A DNA stretch of 25,265 bases from Scybalocola_A sp900557175 (GTDB taxonomy: Bacteria > Bacillota > Clostridia > Lachnospirales > Lachnospiraceae). Made by a program: the position numbers and the translations under genes. Shown here piece after piece: positions 15,324 through 22,800 of this stretch. The notes under the pieces are model-generated. The model searched no databases. It was not told where the DNA came from and was given only the letters and a program-made list of their open reading frames with translations. The DNA lies in contig CALADH010000036.1 of assembly GCA_937890745.1 (NCBI GenBank), positions 1 to 25,265 on the forward strand. The letters are read 5' to 3'. Position 1 is the stretch's first letter. Every line of letters begins with the position of its first letter.

Positions 15324-15350
15324 CATTTTTAAAATCAGGAGGAATATGAC

Positions 15351-15617
15351 ATGATTACATCAGAGATGAAAAAAGACATCATTGCAAAGTACGGCAAGAC
15401 ACCTGAAGATACAGGTTCACCGGAAGTGCAGATTGCACTGTTATCAGCACGTATCACAGAGCTGACAGAGCATTTAAAAATTCACAAAAAAGACCACCAT
15501 TCAAGACGCGGACTTCTTAAAATGGTAGGTCAGAGACGTGGCTTATTAGATTACTTAAAGAAAACTGATATCGAAAGATACAGAGCGATCATCGAGAAGT
15601 TAGGCTTAAGAAAATAA
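15351..15617 (+). CDS. rpsO: 30S ribosomal protein S15
   Basis: S15 binds a three-way junction of 16S rRNA early in assembly of the small-subunit platform. The 88 residues are the standard length; recognisable segments are DTGSPEVQIALLSARITELT, HKKDHHSRRGLLKMVGQRR and LLDYLKKTDIERY, which include the conserved rRNA-contacting HHSRRGLL region. An AGGAGGA precedes ATG 15351. As in many bacteria the next gene is pnp, but here a terminator and a long hairpin separate the two. The structured leader suggests feedback control by S15 itself. Confidence 0.98.
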   Translation: MITSEMKKDIIAKYGKTPEDTGSPEVQIALLSARITELTEHLKIHKKDHHSRRGLLKMVGQRRGLLDYLKKTDIERYRAIIEKLGLRK

Positions 15618-15628
15618 TCAGCCCGATT

Positions 15629-15677
15629 AAGCCGCACGGCCTACGGTATATCCGCTGACCTGTGCGGCTTGATTTTT
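15629..15677 (+). terminator. Terminator-like hairpin after rpsO
   Basis: Nine-bp arms AAGCCGCAC (15629-15637) and GTGCGGCTT (15662-15670) are followed by GATTTTTAG. The 24-nt loop is long. I see no clear promoter between this and pnp, so it probably permits partial read-through. Confidence 0.7.
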
Positions 15678-15695
15678 AGACATAAGAAATTTCGA

Positions 15696-15776
15696 GGGAA
15701 TCTTTATGCCGAGACCACTGAAAAGCATACTGCTATGTAACAGCAGTGGATTTTTCAGTAGTTTCGGAGGATTCCC
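15696..15776 (+). promoter_or_regulatory. Long imperfect hairpin in the pnp leader
   Basis: An 81-nt element folds back on itself: GGGAATC (15696-15702) with GATTCCC (15770-15776); a 16-position stem of 15709-15724 with 15752-15767 (one G-T wobble, one mismatch); and ACTGCT (15729-15734) with AGCAGT (15742-15747). It ends 11 bases before the pnp ribosome binding site. In E. coli the rpsO-pnp interval holds a double-stranded RNase III site through which PNPase represses its own synthesis; this may be an analogue. It could instead be a dispersed hairpin repeat. Confidence 0.6.
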
Positions 15777-15800
15777 AATTTATCAATAAGGAGAAAAATT

Positions 15801-17936
15801 ATGGCAAAAGAATTTAAAAGTTTTTCAATGGAGCTTGCCGGAAGAACATTGACTGTTGATGTCGGCAGAGTTGCTGCCCAGGCAAATGGCGCTGCATTTA
15901 TGCATTATGGCGATACAGTCGTATTATCAACTGCGACAGCAAGTGAAAAGCCAAGAGATGGGATTGATTTCTTCCCATTAAGTGTTGAATATGAGGAAAA
16001 ATTATACGCAGTCGGAAAGATTCCGGGAGGCTTTAACCGCCGTGAAGGCAAGGCATCTGAGAATGCTATTCTTACTTCCCGTGTCATTGACCGCCCGATG
16101 CGTCCTTTATTCCCTAAGGATTACAGAAACGATGTCACATTAAATAACCTTGTAATGTCTGTTGATCAGGACTGCAGTCCAGAGCTTACAGCGATGCTCG
16201 GTTCAGCAATCGCCACAGCCATTTCAGATATCCCGTTTGACGGCCCATGTGCAACAACACAGGTTGGTCTTGTAGACGGTGAATTTGTATTTAACCCGAC
16301 AGCTGCACAGAAAGCTGCTTCTGATATGGCACTGACAGTCGCTTCTACAAGAGATAAAGTCATCATGATCGAAGCCGGCGCCAATGAAGTGCCTGAAGCT
16401 AAGATGATCGAAGCTATTTTTGCAGCTCATGAAATCAATCAGAAAGTGATTGCTTTTATTGATACAATTGTTGCAGAATGCGGCAAACCAAAGCACGACT
16501 ATATCCACTGTTCAGTTCCTGAAGAACTTCTTGAGGCTATTAAGGAAGTCGTTACACCTGAGCAGATGGAAGAAGCTGTATTTACAGATGACAAGCAGAC
16601 AAGAGAAGAAAATATCCGCCAGATTAAAGAAAAGCTTAACGAAGTTTTCGCTGAAAACGAAGAATGGCTGCCTTTAATTGATGATGCTGTCTACCAGTAT
16701 CAGAAAAAAACTGTCCGCAAGATGATTTTAAAAGATCACAAGCGTCCTGACGGCCGCGCGATCAATCAGATCCGTCCGCTTGCCGCTGAGATTGATTTAC
16801 TTCCGAGAACACACGGCTCTGCTATGTTCACAAGAGGCCAGACTCAGATTTGTACAGTAACAACACTGGCGCCTTTATCCGATGCTCAGCGTCTTGACGG
16901 TCTTGATGAAGCTGAGACAACAAAGAGATATATGCACCATTATAACTTCCCGTCATACTCCGTCGGCGAGACAAAGCCTTCAAGAGGTCCGGGACGCCGT
17001 GAAATCGGTCACGGTGCACTTGCCGAAAGAGCATTAGTACCTGTACTTCCAAGTGAAGAAGAATTTCCTTATGCTATCCGTACAGTATCTGAGACATTTG
17101 AATCCAATGGTTCAACATCACAGGCAAGTATCTGTGCTTCAACAATGTCTCTTATGGCAGCAGGCGTTCCAATCAAAAAGCAGGTTGCCGGTATTTCAGC
17201 AGGTCTTGTGACAGGCGAAACAGATGATGATTATATCGTTTTAACAGATATTCAGGGACTTGAAGACTTCTTCGGTGATATGGACTTTAAGGTTGCAGGT
17301 ACACATGACGGTATTACAGCCATTCAGATGGATATCAAAATCCACGGTCTGACACGCCCGATTATTGAAGAAGCTATTGCAAGAACAAAAGAAGCAAGAG
17401 AGTATATCATTAATGAGATTATGACACCGGCCATTGCCGAGCCTAGAACAGAAGTCGGCAAATATGCGCCGAAGATTACTCAGATTCAGATTGATCCTGA
17501 TAAGATCGGCGATGTCATTGGCCAGAAGGGTAAAGTTATCAATCAGATTATCGCTGAAACTGATGTAAAGATCGATATTTCAGAAGACGGCGCAGTATCT
17601 ATCTGCGGTGTTGAAAAAGATAATATTACAAAAGCTATTAAAATGATTCAGATGATCGTTTCCGAATTTGAAGCTGGCAAACTTTATGAAGGTAAAGTTG
17701 TAAGCATTAAAGATTTTGGTGCATTTCTTGAGTTTGCGCCGGGCAAAGAAGGCATGGTTCATATTTCCAAGCTTGCTTTCCACAGAGTTAATAAAGTTGA
17801 AGATGTTCTCTCACTCGGTGATGTCATTACAGTAAGATGTATGGGCAAAGATAAGATGGGCAGAATCAGCTTCAGCTTAAAGGATGCTATGGAGCGTCCT
17901 GAGAGAAAACCGTCTGAAGAAAAAACAGAAGCTTAA
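15801..17936 (+). CDS. pnp: Polyribonucleotide nucleotidyltransferase (PNPase)
   Basis: PNPase degrades RNA from the 3' end by phosphorolysis and can add tails in reverse; it works as a ring-shaped trimer in the cytoplasm. The 711 residues carry, in order, a first RNase PH domain (with GGFNRREGKASENAILTSR), a helical linker, the catalytic second RNase PH domain (MFTRGQTQ and VAGTHDGITAIQMDIK), a KH domain from about 553 (IGDVIGQKGKVINQI, the GxxG loop) and an S1 domain from about 621 (GKVVSIKDFGAFLEF). All are intact. AAGGAG sits seven bases before ATG 15801. Read-through from rpsO and the long leader hairpin suggest post-transcriptional control. A hairpin then separates it from the dehydrogenase gene. 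Confidence 0.98.
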   Translation: MAKEFKSFSMELAGRTLTVDVGRVAAQANGAAFMHYGDTVVLSTATASEKPRDGIDFFPLSVEYEEKLYAVGKIPGGFNRREGKASENAILTSRVIDRPMRPLFPKDYRNDVTLNNLVMSVDQDCSPELTAMLGSAIATAISDIPFDGPCATTQVGLVDGEFVFNPTAAQKAASDMALTVASTRDKVIMIEAGANEVPEAKMIEAIFAAHEINQKVIAFIDTIVAECGKPKHDYIHCSVPEELLEAIKEVVTPEQMEEAVFTDDKQTREENIRQIKEKLNEVFAENEEWLPLIDDAVYQYQKKTVRKMILKDHKRPDGRAINQIRPLAAEIDLLPRTHGSAMFTRGQTQICTVTTLAPLSDAQRLDGLDEAETTKRYMHHYNFPSYSVGETKPSRGPGRREIGHGALAERALVPVLPSEEEFPYAIRTVSETFESNGSTSQASICASTMSLMAAGVPIKKQVAGISAGLVTGETDDDYIVLTDIQGLEDFFGDMDFKVAGTHDGITAIQMDIKIHGLTRPIIEEAIARTKEAREYIINEIMTPAIAEPRTEVGKYAPKITQIQIDPDKIGDVIGQKGKVINQIIAETDVKIDISEDGAVSICGVEKDNITKAIKMIQMIVSEFEAGKLYEGKVVSIKDFGAFLEFAPGKEGMVHISKLAFHRVNKVEDVLSLGDVITVRCMGKDKMGRISFSLKDAMERPERKPSEEKTEA

Positions 17937-17941
17937 TTTCC

Positions 17942-17980
17942 AGCCGCTGCCTGTTACGGATTTCCTGACAGGCGGCGGCT
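17942..17980 (+). terminator. GC-rich hairpin after pnp without a T-tract
   Basis: AGCCGCTGCCTGT (17942-17954) pairs with ACAGGCGGCGGCT (17968-17980) over 13 positions with one G-T wobble. TAATGTATAT follows rather than a T-run, so it may protect the pnp 3' end or terminate weakly. Confidence 0.5.
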
Positions 17981-18006
17981 TAATGTATATATAAGGGGGT
18001 TTTACA

Positions 18007-19038
18007 ATGAAACAGCTTAAACTGGCGCTGATCGGCTTTGGCAATGCAGGCAGGGCTTTCGCGTCCATGCTTACAGCGAAACAGACGGAGATCAGGGCGC
18101 TTTATGACAGAGAAGTTCTTGTGACAGCCATCGTCACCGCAACGCGCGGAACAATTATTGATGCCGAAGGTATTAACCTTGACAGAGCTTGTGCCGATAT
18201 CGAAAATAACGGCTGTTTTAATCACAGCACACGGGGATTTTGTACAAAAAATGCAGCGGATGTTATCGCCGAAGCAGATTATGATGTTATGTGCGAGCTG
18301 ACGCCTCTGAATATTAAAACAGGGCAGCCTGCAGCCAGCCATATTTTTTCTGCCATTGCCCGGAAGAAACATGTAATTACAGCCAATAAAGGGCCGGTGG
18401 CATGGTATTACCGTGAGATATTAAAAGCAGCCAGAGAAGCCGGTGTTCTGTTTTTCTATGAAACAACCGTGATGGATGGCACCCCTGTTTTTAATCTTGC
18501 TGAAAATACATTAAAGCTCTGCCATATTACGGAAATCAAAGGCATTTTAAACAGCACGACCAATTATATTCTTGAAGAAATGGAAAAGGACAAGCCCTAT
18601 GAGGATATTATTGCAGAGGGACGGCGCCGCGGCTTTATTGAAGCCGATATGTCCATGGATACAAATGGCTATGACGCTGCAGCAAAGCTTGTTGTATTGA
18701 TGAATGTCCTTATGAATGCAGGTCTGACACCTGATGATGTCCGGCGCACAGGCATCGACAGTATTACAAAAGCTGATATCGCAAATGCTTCCGCACAGCA
18801 TCAGAAAATAAAGCTTGTATGCCGCGGATATGAAACGGAAGATGGCTTTATGGCTGAAGTATTGCCTGAACGTATTTATATTTCCGATATGTACGCCTCC
18901 GTTAGCGGCACGACTTCTGTTGTAACACTGACAACCGATCTTATGGGTACGATTTCTGTTGTAGAACATGATCCGGAGATTGAACAGACAGCTTACGGTA
19001 TTTTCGGGGATATGCTGCGGGTACTTGACAGCATTTAA
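18007..19038 (+). CDS. hom: Short homoserine dehydrogenase lacking an ACT domain
   Basis: The family reduces aspartate semialdehyde to homoserine with NAD(P)H, a branch point to threonine and methionine. Evidence is the N-terminal Rossmann motif GFGNAGRAF, the nucleotide-site ANKGP, KGILNSTTNYIL and the substrate-site EADMSMDTNGYDAAAK with its catalytic lysine. At 343 residues it ends after the catalytic core, so the C-terminal ACT domain of the usual clostridial enzyme (over 400 residues) is absent and threonine feedback through it would be lost. This resembles the short archaeal/Thermotoga-type enzymes. Start ATG 18007 follows AAGGGGG. No thrB, thrC or asd is nearby. It may be a second enzyme in the genome or act on a related aldehyde; the general family is sure. 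Confidence 0.87.
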   Translation: MKQLKLALIGFGNAGRAFASMLTAKQTEIRALYDREVLVTAIVTATRGTIIDAEGINLDRACADIENNGCFNHSTRGFCTKNAADVIAEADYDVMCELTPLNIKTGQPAASHIFSAIARKKHVITANKGPVAWYYREILKAAREAGVLFFYETTVMDGTPVFNLAENTLKLCHITEIKGILNSTTNYILEEMEKDKPYEDIIAEGRRRGFIEADMSMDTNGYDAAAKLVVLMNVLMNAGLTPDDVRRTGIDSITKADIANASAQHQKIKLVCRGYETEDGFMAEVLPERIYISDMYASVSGTTSVVTLTTDLMGTISVVEHDPEIEQTAYGIFGDMLRVLDSI

Positions 19039-19084
19039 CATACCATTTATCACTTATACAGTTTCAATATAACTGTCAAAATAA

Positions 19085-19129
19085 AAGAGTGCCTGCAGCA
19101 AACAAGCATGCAGAGCACTCCTTTATTTT
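19085..19129. terminator. Bidirectional terminator between hom and the zinc-ribbon gene
   Basis: GAGTGC (19087-19092) pairs with GCACTC (19115-19120), with inner CTGCA/TGCAG pairing. CTTTATTTT follows on the plus strand and TCTTTTAT on the minus strand, so both convergent genes can use it. Confidence 0.75.
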
Positions 19130-19182
19130 GGGATACAACTTTAAAGTATAGAGGGGAACGGCGCCGTATGCGCCTTAAGTGA

Positions 19183-19485
19183 TTATCGTTTTGACAATGT
19201 ATGTGTTACAGCATTGACTTCAATATTTTCATACTTACCGACATATTTATCAACCATCTTATGATTTTCTGTCGGTATAATCACAATTGAATCAACCTTT
19301 GCTTTTTCAGACTCACTCATCGGCCGGCTTAAAACAGCACCGCAATCCGGACATCTGAACTCTTTAATTTCTCCAATCTTTGCAGCATTAAAAGGTGATA
19401 TTCTTAATTTTTTTCCATCTGCATAAGGCATTACGTTGCTGCTTCCGCATTTTGCACATCTGAACATTGAAATAGGTGTTGTCAT
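19183..19485 (-). CDS. Small zinc-ribbon protein of unknown function
   Basis: The 100-residue protein starts at the ATG whose first base is 19485, eight bases after GGAGG on the minus strand; an ATG two codons earlier lies too close to that site. A zinc ribbon is clear: CAKCGSSN near residue 9 and CPDCGAVL near residue 45, about 30 residues apart. The C-terminal half (SIVIIPTENHKMVDKYVGKY) has no motif I recognise. No signal peptide or membrane helix. Its upstream region is shared with the divergent LysR gene, so LysR might control it, but that is inferred from layout alone. Stand-alone zinc-ribbon proteins of this kind can bind nucleic acid or proteins; I do not assign a function. Confidence 0.78.
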   Translation of the reverse strand: MTTPISMFRCAKCGSSNVMPYADGKKLRISPFNAAKIGEIKEFRCPDCGAVLSRPMSESEKAKVDSIVIIPTENHKMVDKYVGKYENIEVNAVTHTLSKR

Positions 19486-19542
19486 AGTCATTACCTCCGT
19501 CTTCTATAAAATAAATGGTTATTGTTTTTCTTTGTTGTCTAT

Positions 19543-19571
19543 AATATAATACAATTAAAACAATTTGTAAA
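19543..19571 (-). promoter_or_regulatory. Candidate promoter of the zinc-ribbon gene
   Basis: On the minus strand TTTACA (19571-19566), 17-bp spacer, TATATT (19548-19543), about 58 bases before the start codon. The region is very A/T-rich, so chance matches are likely. Confidence 0.5.
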
Positions 19572-19584
19572 ACGCATATTTCTT

Positions 19585-19609
19585 ATGATTATCATGAATA
19601 AATTTCATG
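19585..19609. promoter_or_regulatory. Candidate LysR operator
   Basis: CATGAA (19593-19598) and TTCATG (19604-19609) form a perfect inverted repeat with five bases between, and include a T-N11-A (19595-19607), the LysR-type binding pattern. A second palindrome ATGAT-T-ATCAT (19585-19595) abuts it. Both lie between the divergent zinc-ribbon and lysR genes, about 50-75 bases before the lysR start. Confidence 0.5.
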
Positions 19610-19658
19610 CAAATATTTTTTCAGAATAATTGGCATGTTTTATGAAAGGAGATGCACG

Positions 19659-20540
19659 ATGAGTCTTCAAAAATACGAAGCATTTATAAAAACAGTTGAA
19701 CTCGGAAGCCTGACAAAGGCAGCGGAAACACTTGGCTATACACAGTCCGGTGTCAGCCATATGATTCAGAGTCTTGAAGATGAAGTCGGAACAAAGCTGA
19801 TGCACAGAGATCGTTCCGGCATCCGGATGACTTCTGACGGTGAACAGCTTTTGCCGTATTTCACAGATATATGTGCCAGCCAGCACAAATTGGAGAATAA
19901 AATACAGGATATTTTAAATCTCAATTCCGGTCTTATACGCATCGGTACATTTACAAGCGTTTCTGTGCAATGGCTGCCATTTATTTTAAAAGAATTTCTT
20001 GAGGATTTTCCAAAAATAGAATTTGAAGTGCTGTACGGAGAATATGCAGAAATCGAAAACTGGATTTTACAGGGAAGGGTGGACTGCGGCTTTATAAGAC
20101 TTCCGTCTGCTGCAAAGCTTAAAACAACATTTTTAAAACAGGACGAGCTCGTTGTTATTCTGCCTCAGAACCATCCTCTTACAGCGGCGCCTTATTTTCC
20201 GGAGGATGCGCTTGATGATTATCCGTTTGCGCTGATGGACGAAGGTGAAGACTATGAGGTTGAAGCTGTTTTTGACCATTTTCACGTTCATCCGAAGGTG
20301 CGCTTCACAGCCAAGGATGACCATACAATTGTCGCAATGGTCGCCAATGAACTTGCCATAAGTCTTATGCCTGAGCTTGTGCTCAATAAAATGCCTTATA
20401 ATATTATAAAAAAAGGATTTAAAGAACCTATTTACAGACAGCTTGGCATTGCCGTTAAAGATGAAAAAAGTATCTCGTCAGCCACGCAGCGCTTTATAGA
20501 CTATGTCCTTGACTGGGTAGATCGTGAAGCACACCAGTGA
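19659..20540 (+). CDS. LysR-family transcriptional regulator
   Basis: LysR-type regulators bind DNA through an N-terminal winged helix-turn-helix and sense a small ligand in a C-terminal periplasmic-binding-protein-like domain. The 293 residues are the usual length. Residues 1-60 match the family well: LQKYEAFIKTVELGSLTKAA, then TLGYTQSGVSHMIQSLEDEV and LMHRDRSGIRMT. The effector domain begins near residue 87 (GLIRIGTFTSVSVQWLPFIL) and seems intact. ATG 19659 follows AAAGGAGAT; an ATG at 19635 lacks a site. The ligand and targets are unknown; only the divergent zinc-ribbon gene shares the upstream region, where a T-N11-A dyad is found. It may regulate itself or genes elsewhere. Confidence 0.93.
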   Translation: MSLQKYEAFIKTVELGSLTKAAETLGYTQSGVSHMIQSLEDEVGTKLMHRDRSGIRMTSDGEQLLPYFTDICASQHKLENKIQDILNLNSGLIRIGTFTSVSVQWLPFILKEFLEDFPKIEFEVLYGEYAEIENWILQGRVDCGFIRLPSAAKLKTTFLKQDELVVILPQNHPLTAAPYFPEDALDDYPFALMDEGEDYEVEAVFDHFHVHPKVRFTAKDDHTIVAMVANELAISLMPELVLNKMPYNIIKKGFKEPIYRQLGIAVKDEKSISSATQRFIDYVLDWVDREAHQ

Positions 20541-20549
20541 CGCACATAG

Positions 20550-20599
20550 CAGCGCCGGCGCATAAAAATATATTTTATATGTACCGGCGCTGACTTTGT
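20550..20599 (+). terminator. Hairpin after lysR, probable terminator
   Basis: CAGCGCCGG (20550-20558) pairs with CCGGCGCTG (20584-20592); the A/T-rich loop can itself pair (ATAAAA/TTTTAT). A weak T-tract (ACTTTGT) follows. It separates lysR from the convergent phosphatase gene. Confidence 0.6.
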
Positions 20600-20654
20600 C
20601 ATATAAATAACATTCTATAATATCAAGTGCAAGGACACATTGCCCGGATATTCT

Positions 20655-21479
20655 CTATCCGAGTTTTCGCATCTGCGGCTGTCCCTGTTTATAGACGGCA
20701 TAATACTTAAAGCCCAGATCAATGAGCACGCTTTCAAGACGGGCAAAATCAAAAGCGACATGCTGCGGTGCATGGGCATCAGCGCCGATTGTAATCAGTT
20801 CGCCGCCCATTGACTTAAATGCCTGAAGTACATCAAGATGCGGGTGGGGCTGTCCAAGACCGTACTTATAGCCGCCGGTATTAATTTCCAGCGCCTTTCC
20901 TGACTGAATGATATACTTCAATGTCGGTTCCAAAATATCTCTGTATTTCTTATAAGAATAGTTCTTATTCTGATTCGGACCATAGCGCACAACATAATCA
21001 ATATGACCGTATGTGTGAAAATCCGTAAAAGCTTTCATATTTTCAATAATCGTTTCAAAATAGCGGCGATAGCCGTCTTCCTCAGATATTCCGTCAAAAT
21101 ATGATTTCGGATAATACGGATCTCTGCCGTTGACAAGATGCGTTGATGCAATGACAAAATCAAAAGGATATTTTTTTACAAAATCCCTGCATCTGTCACC
21201 GAGGTAAGGCATCATCCCCATCTCGACACCGAATAACACTTCGATATGACGGCAATATTTTTCTTTTAATTCAAATAATTTTTTTACATATGCATCCATA
21301 TCTACTGTAAATTCAAGCGAATCAGGCTCTCCCGGCTGAGGCGGATAGTCATAATCCATATGCTCGGTAAAGCAAATCGTATCAAGTCCCTTATCAATGG
21401 CCGATAAAATCATCGTTTCCATCGGCGCCTCTGAATCTGCCGAAAATGCCGAATGCATATGGCAATCTGCAGTAATCAT
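20655..21479 (-). CDS. hisJ: PHP-domain phosphatase, histidinol-phosphatase (HisJ) family
   Basis: HisJ-type enzymes remove phosphate from histidinol phosphate, the penultimate step of histidine synthesis, using a metal cluster in a PHP barrel. ATG with first base 21479 is chosen, seven bases after GGAGGT on the minus strand; the frame extends seven codons further without a suitable site. The 274 residues show the PHP metal ligands: DCHMHSAFSAD (HxH), CFTEHMDY, GVEMG, IASTHLVNG, GHIDYV and GADAH. The length fits HisJ. No other his gene is present here, so the substrate is inferred from family; PHP relatives with other phosphoester substrates remain possible. A small hairpin (CGGATA/TATCCG, 20644-20661) overlaps its stop codon. 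Confidence 0.85.
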   Translation of the reverse strand: MITADCHMHSAFSADSEAPMETMILSAIDKGLDTICFTEHMDYDYPPQPGEPDSLEFTVDMDAYVKKLFELKEKYCRHIEVLFGVEMGMMPYLGDRCRDFVKKYPFDFVIASTHLVNGRDPYYPKSYFDGISEEDGYRRYFETIIENMKAFTDFHTYGHIDYVVRYGPNQNKNYSYKKYRDILEPTLKYIIQSGKALEINTGGYKYGLGQPHPHLDVLQAFKSMGGELITIGADAHAPQHVAFDFARLESVLIDLGFKYYAVYKQGQPQMRKLG

Positions 21480-21511
21480 AATTCGTACCTCCATATTCAT
21501 TTACTGTCTTT

Positions 21512-21541
21512 ATCATAGCGCATACGTCATGCAAAAATCAA
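21512..21541 (-). promoter_or_regulatory. Candidate promoter of the hisJ-like gene
   Basis: On the minus strand TTGATT (21541-21536), 18-bp spacer, TATGAT (21517-21512), ending about 33 bases before the start codon. The spacer contains an imperfect palindrome around GCATACGTCATGC. Confidence 0.5.
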
Positions 21542-21610
21542 TAAAAAAACAAATAAAAGTGAACATAAGTATAGCAGATTGTTAAAAATTTAATTTTTGA
21601 ACAAATAGAC

Positions 21611-21639
21611 TTGAATTTTCGATAAATATTATGTATGAT
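21611..21639 (+). promoter_or_regulatory. Promoter of the gap-pgk-tpiA operon
   Basis: TTGAAT (21611-21616), 17-bp spacer, TATGAT (21634-21639). Transcription would start near 21646, a few bases before a 5' hairpin. I see no CggR gene or operator in the window. Confidence 0.75.
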
Positions 21640-21652
21640 ATATGGGTAATAC

Positions 21653-21670
21653 GTGAGCAAAGCAGCTCAC
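21653..21670 (+). promoter_or_regulatory. 5' end hairpin of the gap mRNA
   Basis: GTGAGC (21653-21658) and GCTCAC (21665-21670) form a perfect 6-bp stem with a six-base loop, a few nucleotides from the predicted transcript start and 15 bases before AGGAGGA. Stems at the very 5' end often lengthen mRNA life, which would suit a highly expressed gene. Confidence 0.45.
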
Positions 21671-21699
21671 TAAAAAACACTTTTAGGAGGAATAAAATC

Positions 21700-22713
21700 A
21701 TGGCAGTAAAAGTAGCAATTAATGGTTTTGGACGTATTGGACGTTTAGCATTCAGACAGATGTTCGGCGCAGAAGGATATGAAGTAGTTGCAATCAACGA
21801 CTTAACAGATCCTAAGATGTTAGCACACTTATTAAAGTATGACTCATCACAGGGCAGATACGACGGACACACAGTTGAAGCTAAAGAGTCTTCAATCGTT
21901 GTAGATGGCAAGGAAATTGAAATCTATGCAAAGGCTAACGCTGCTGAGCTTCCTTGGGGAGAATTAGGTGTAGACGTTGTTCTTGAGTGTACAGGTTTCT
22001 ATACATCAAAAGCTAAATCTCAGGCACATATCGATGCAGGCGCTAAGAAAGTTGTTATTTCTGCACCAGCAGGCAACGACCTTAAGACAATCGTTTACAG
22101 TGTAAATGAAAAGACACTTGACAAAGACGATACAATCATTTCCGCAGCTTCATGTACAACAAACTGCTTAGCACCTATGGCTAAAGCATTAAACGACTAT
22201 GCACCAATCCAGAGCGGTATCATGTCAACAATCCACGCTTACACAGGCGACCAGATGATTCTTGACGGACCACACAGAAAAGGTGATTTAAGACGTGCAA
22301 GAGCAGGTGCTGTAAATATCGTTCCTAACTCAACAGGTGCAGCTAAAGCTATCGGCTTAGTTATCCCTGAGTTAAACGGCAAGTTAATCGGTTCTGCACA
22401 GCGTGTTCCTGTACCAACAGGTTCTACAACAATCTTAACAGCAGTTGTTAAAGGCCAGAATGTAACAAAAGAAGGCATCAACGCTGCAATGAAGGCTGCT
22501 GCTTCTGAGTCATTCGGTTACAACGAAGACCAGATTGTATCTTCAGATATCGTTGGTATCAGATTCGGTTCTTTATTTGATGCTACACAGACAATGGTAT
22601 CAGAAATCGGCGACGATCTTTACCAGGTACAGGTTGTTTCATGGTATGACAACGAAAACTCATACACAAGCCAGATGGTTAGAACAATCAAATACTTCGC
22701 TGAATTAGCATAA
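21700..22713 (+). CDS. gap: Glyceraldehyde-3-phosphate dehydrogenase, type I
   Basis: GapA oxidises and phosphorylates glyceraldehyde 3-phosphate to 1,3-bisphosphoglycerate with NAD+, in central glycolysis. The 337 residues start VKVAINGFGRIGRLAFRQMF (Rossmann motif) and carry the active-site cysteine C152 in SAASCTTNCLAPMAK, the HAYTGDQ segment and WYDNENSYTSQMVRT. ATG 21700 follows AGGAGGA; the frame runs upstream through the promoter and is not used. Codon choice is strongly biased (for example TTA and CTT for Leu, ACA for Thr), as expected for a highly expressed gene. It heads a gap-pgk-tpiA cluster, with an intrinsic terminator between it and pgk. Confidence 0.98.
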   Translation: MAVKVAINGFGRIGRLAFRQMFGAEGYEVVAINDLTDPKMLAHLLKYDSSQGRYDGHTVEAKESSIVVDGKEIEIYAKANAAELPWGELGVDVVLECTGFYTSKAKSQAHIDAGAKKVVISAPAGNDLKTIVYSVNEKTLDKDDTIISAASCTTNCLAPMAKALNDYAPIQSGIMSTIHAYTGDQMILDGPHRKGDLRRARAGAVNIVPNSTGAAKAIGLVIPELNGKLIGSAQRVPVPTGSTTILTAVVKGQNVTKEGINAAMKAAASESFGYNEDQIVSSDIVGIRFGSLFDATQTMVSEIGDDLYQVQVVSWYDNENSYTSQMVRTIKYFAELA

Positions 22714-22747
22714 TTTTGCTGACTCATAAGAATTTATTATGACCTAT

Positions 22748-22784
22748 GCGGGTCCGGTCTATGATGGGCCGGATCTGTTTTTAT
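22748..22784 (+). terminator. Intrinsic terminator or attenuator between gap and pgk
   Basis: GCGGGTCCGG (22748-22757) pairs with CCGGATCTGT (22769-22778) over ten positions, three of them G-T wobbles, and a TTTTTATT tract follows. The pgk start is only about 17 bases further on and no second promoter is seen, so the stem probably lets part of transcription through, lowering pgk relative to gap. Confidence 0.7.
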
Positions 22785-22800
22785 TATGGAGGATATTAAA

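Noticed and set aside
20644..20661. CGGATA/TATCCG hairpin as terminator of the hisJ-like gene
   Set aside because: It overlaps the stop codon and has no T-tract on the minus strand; mentioned only with the gene.
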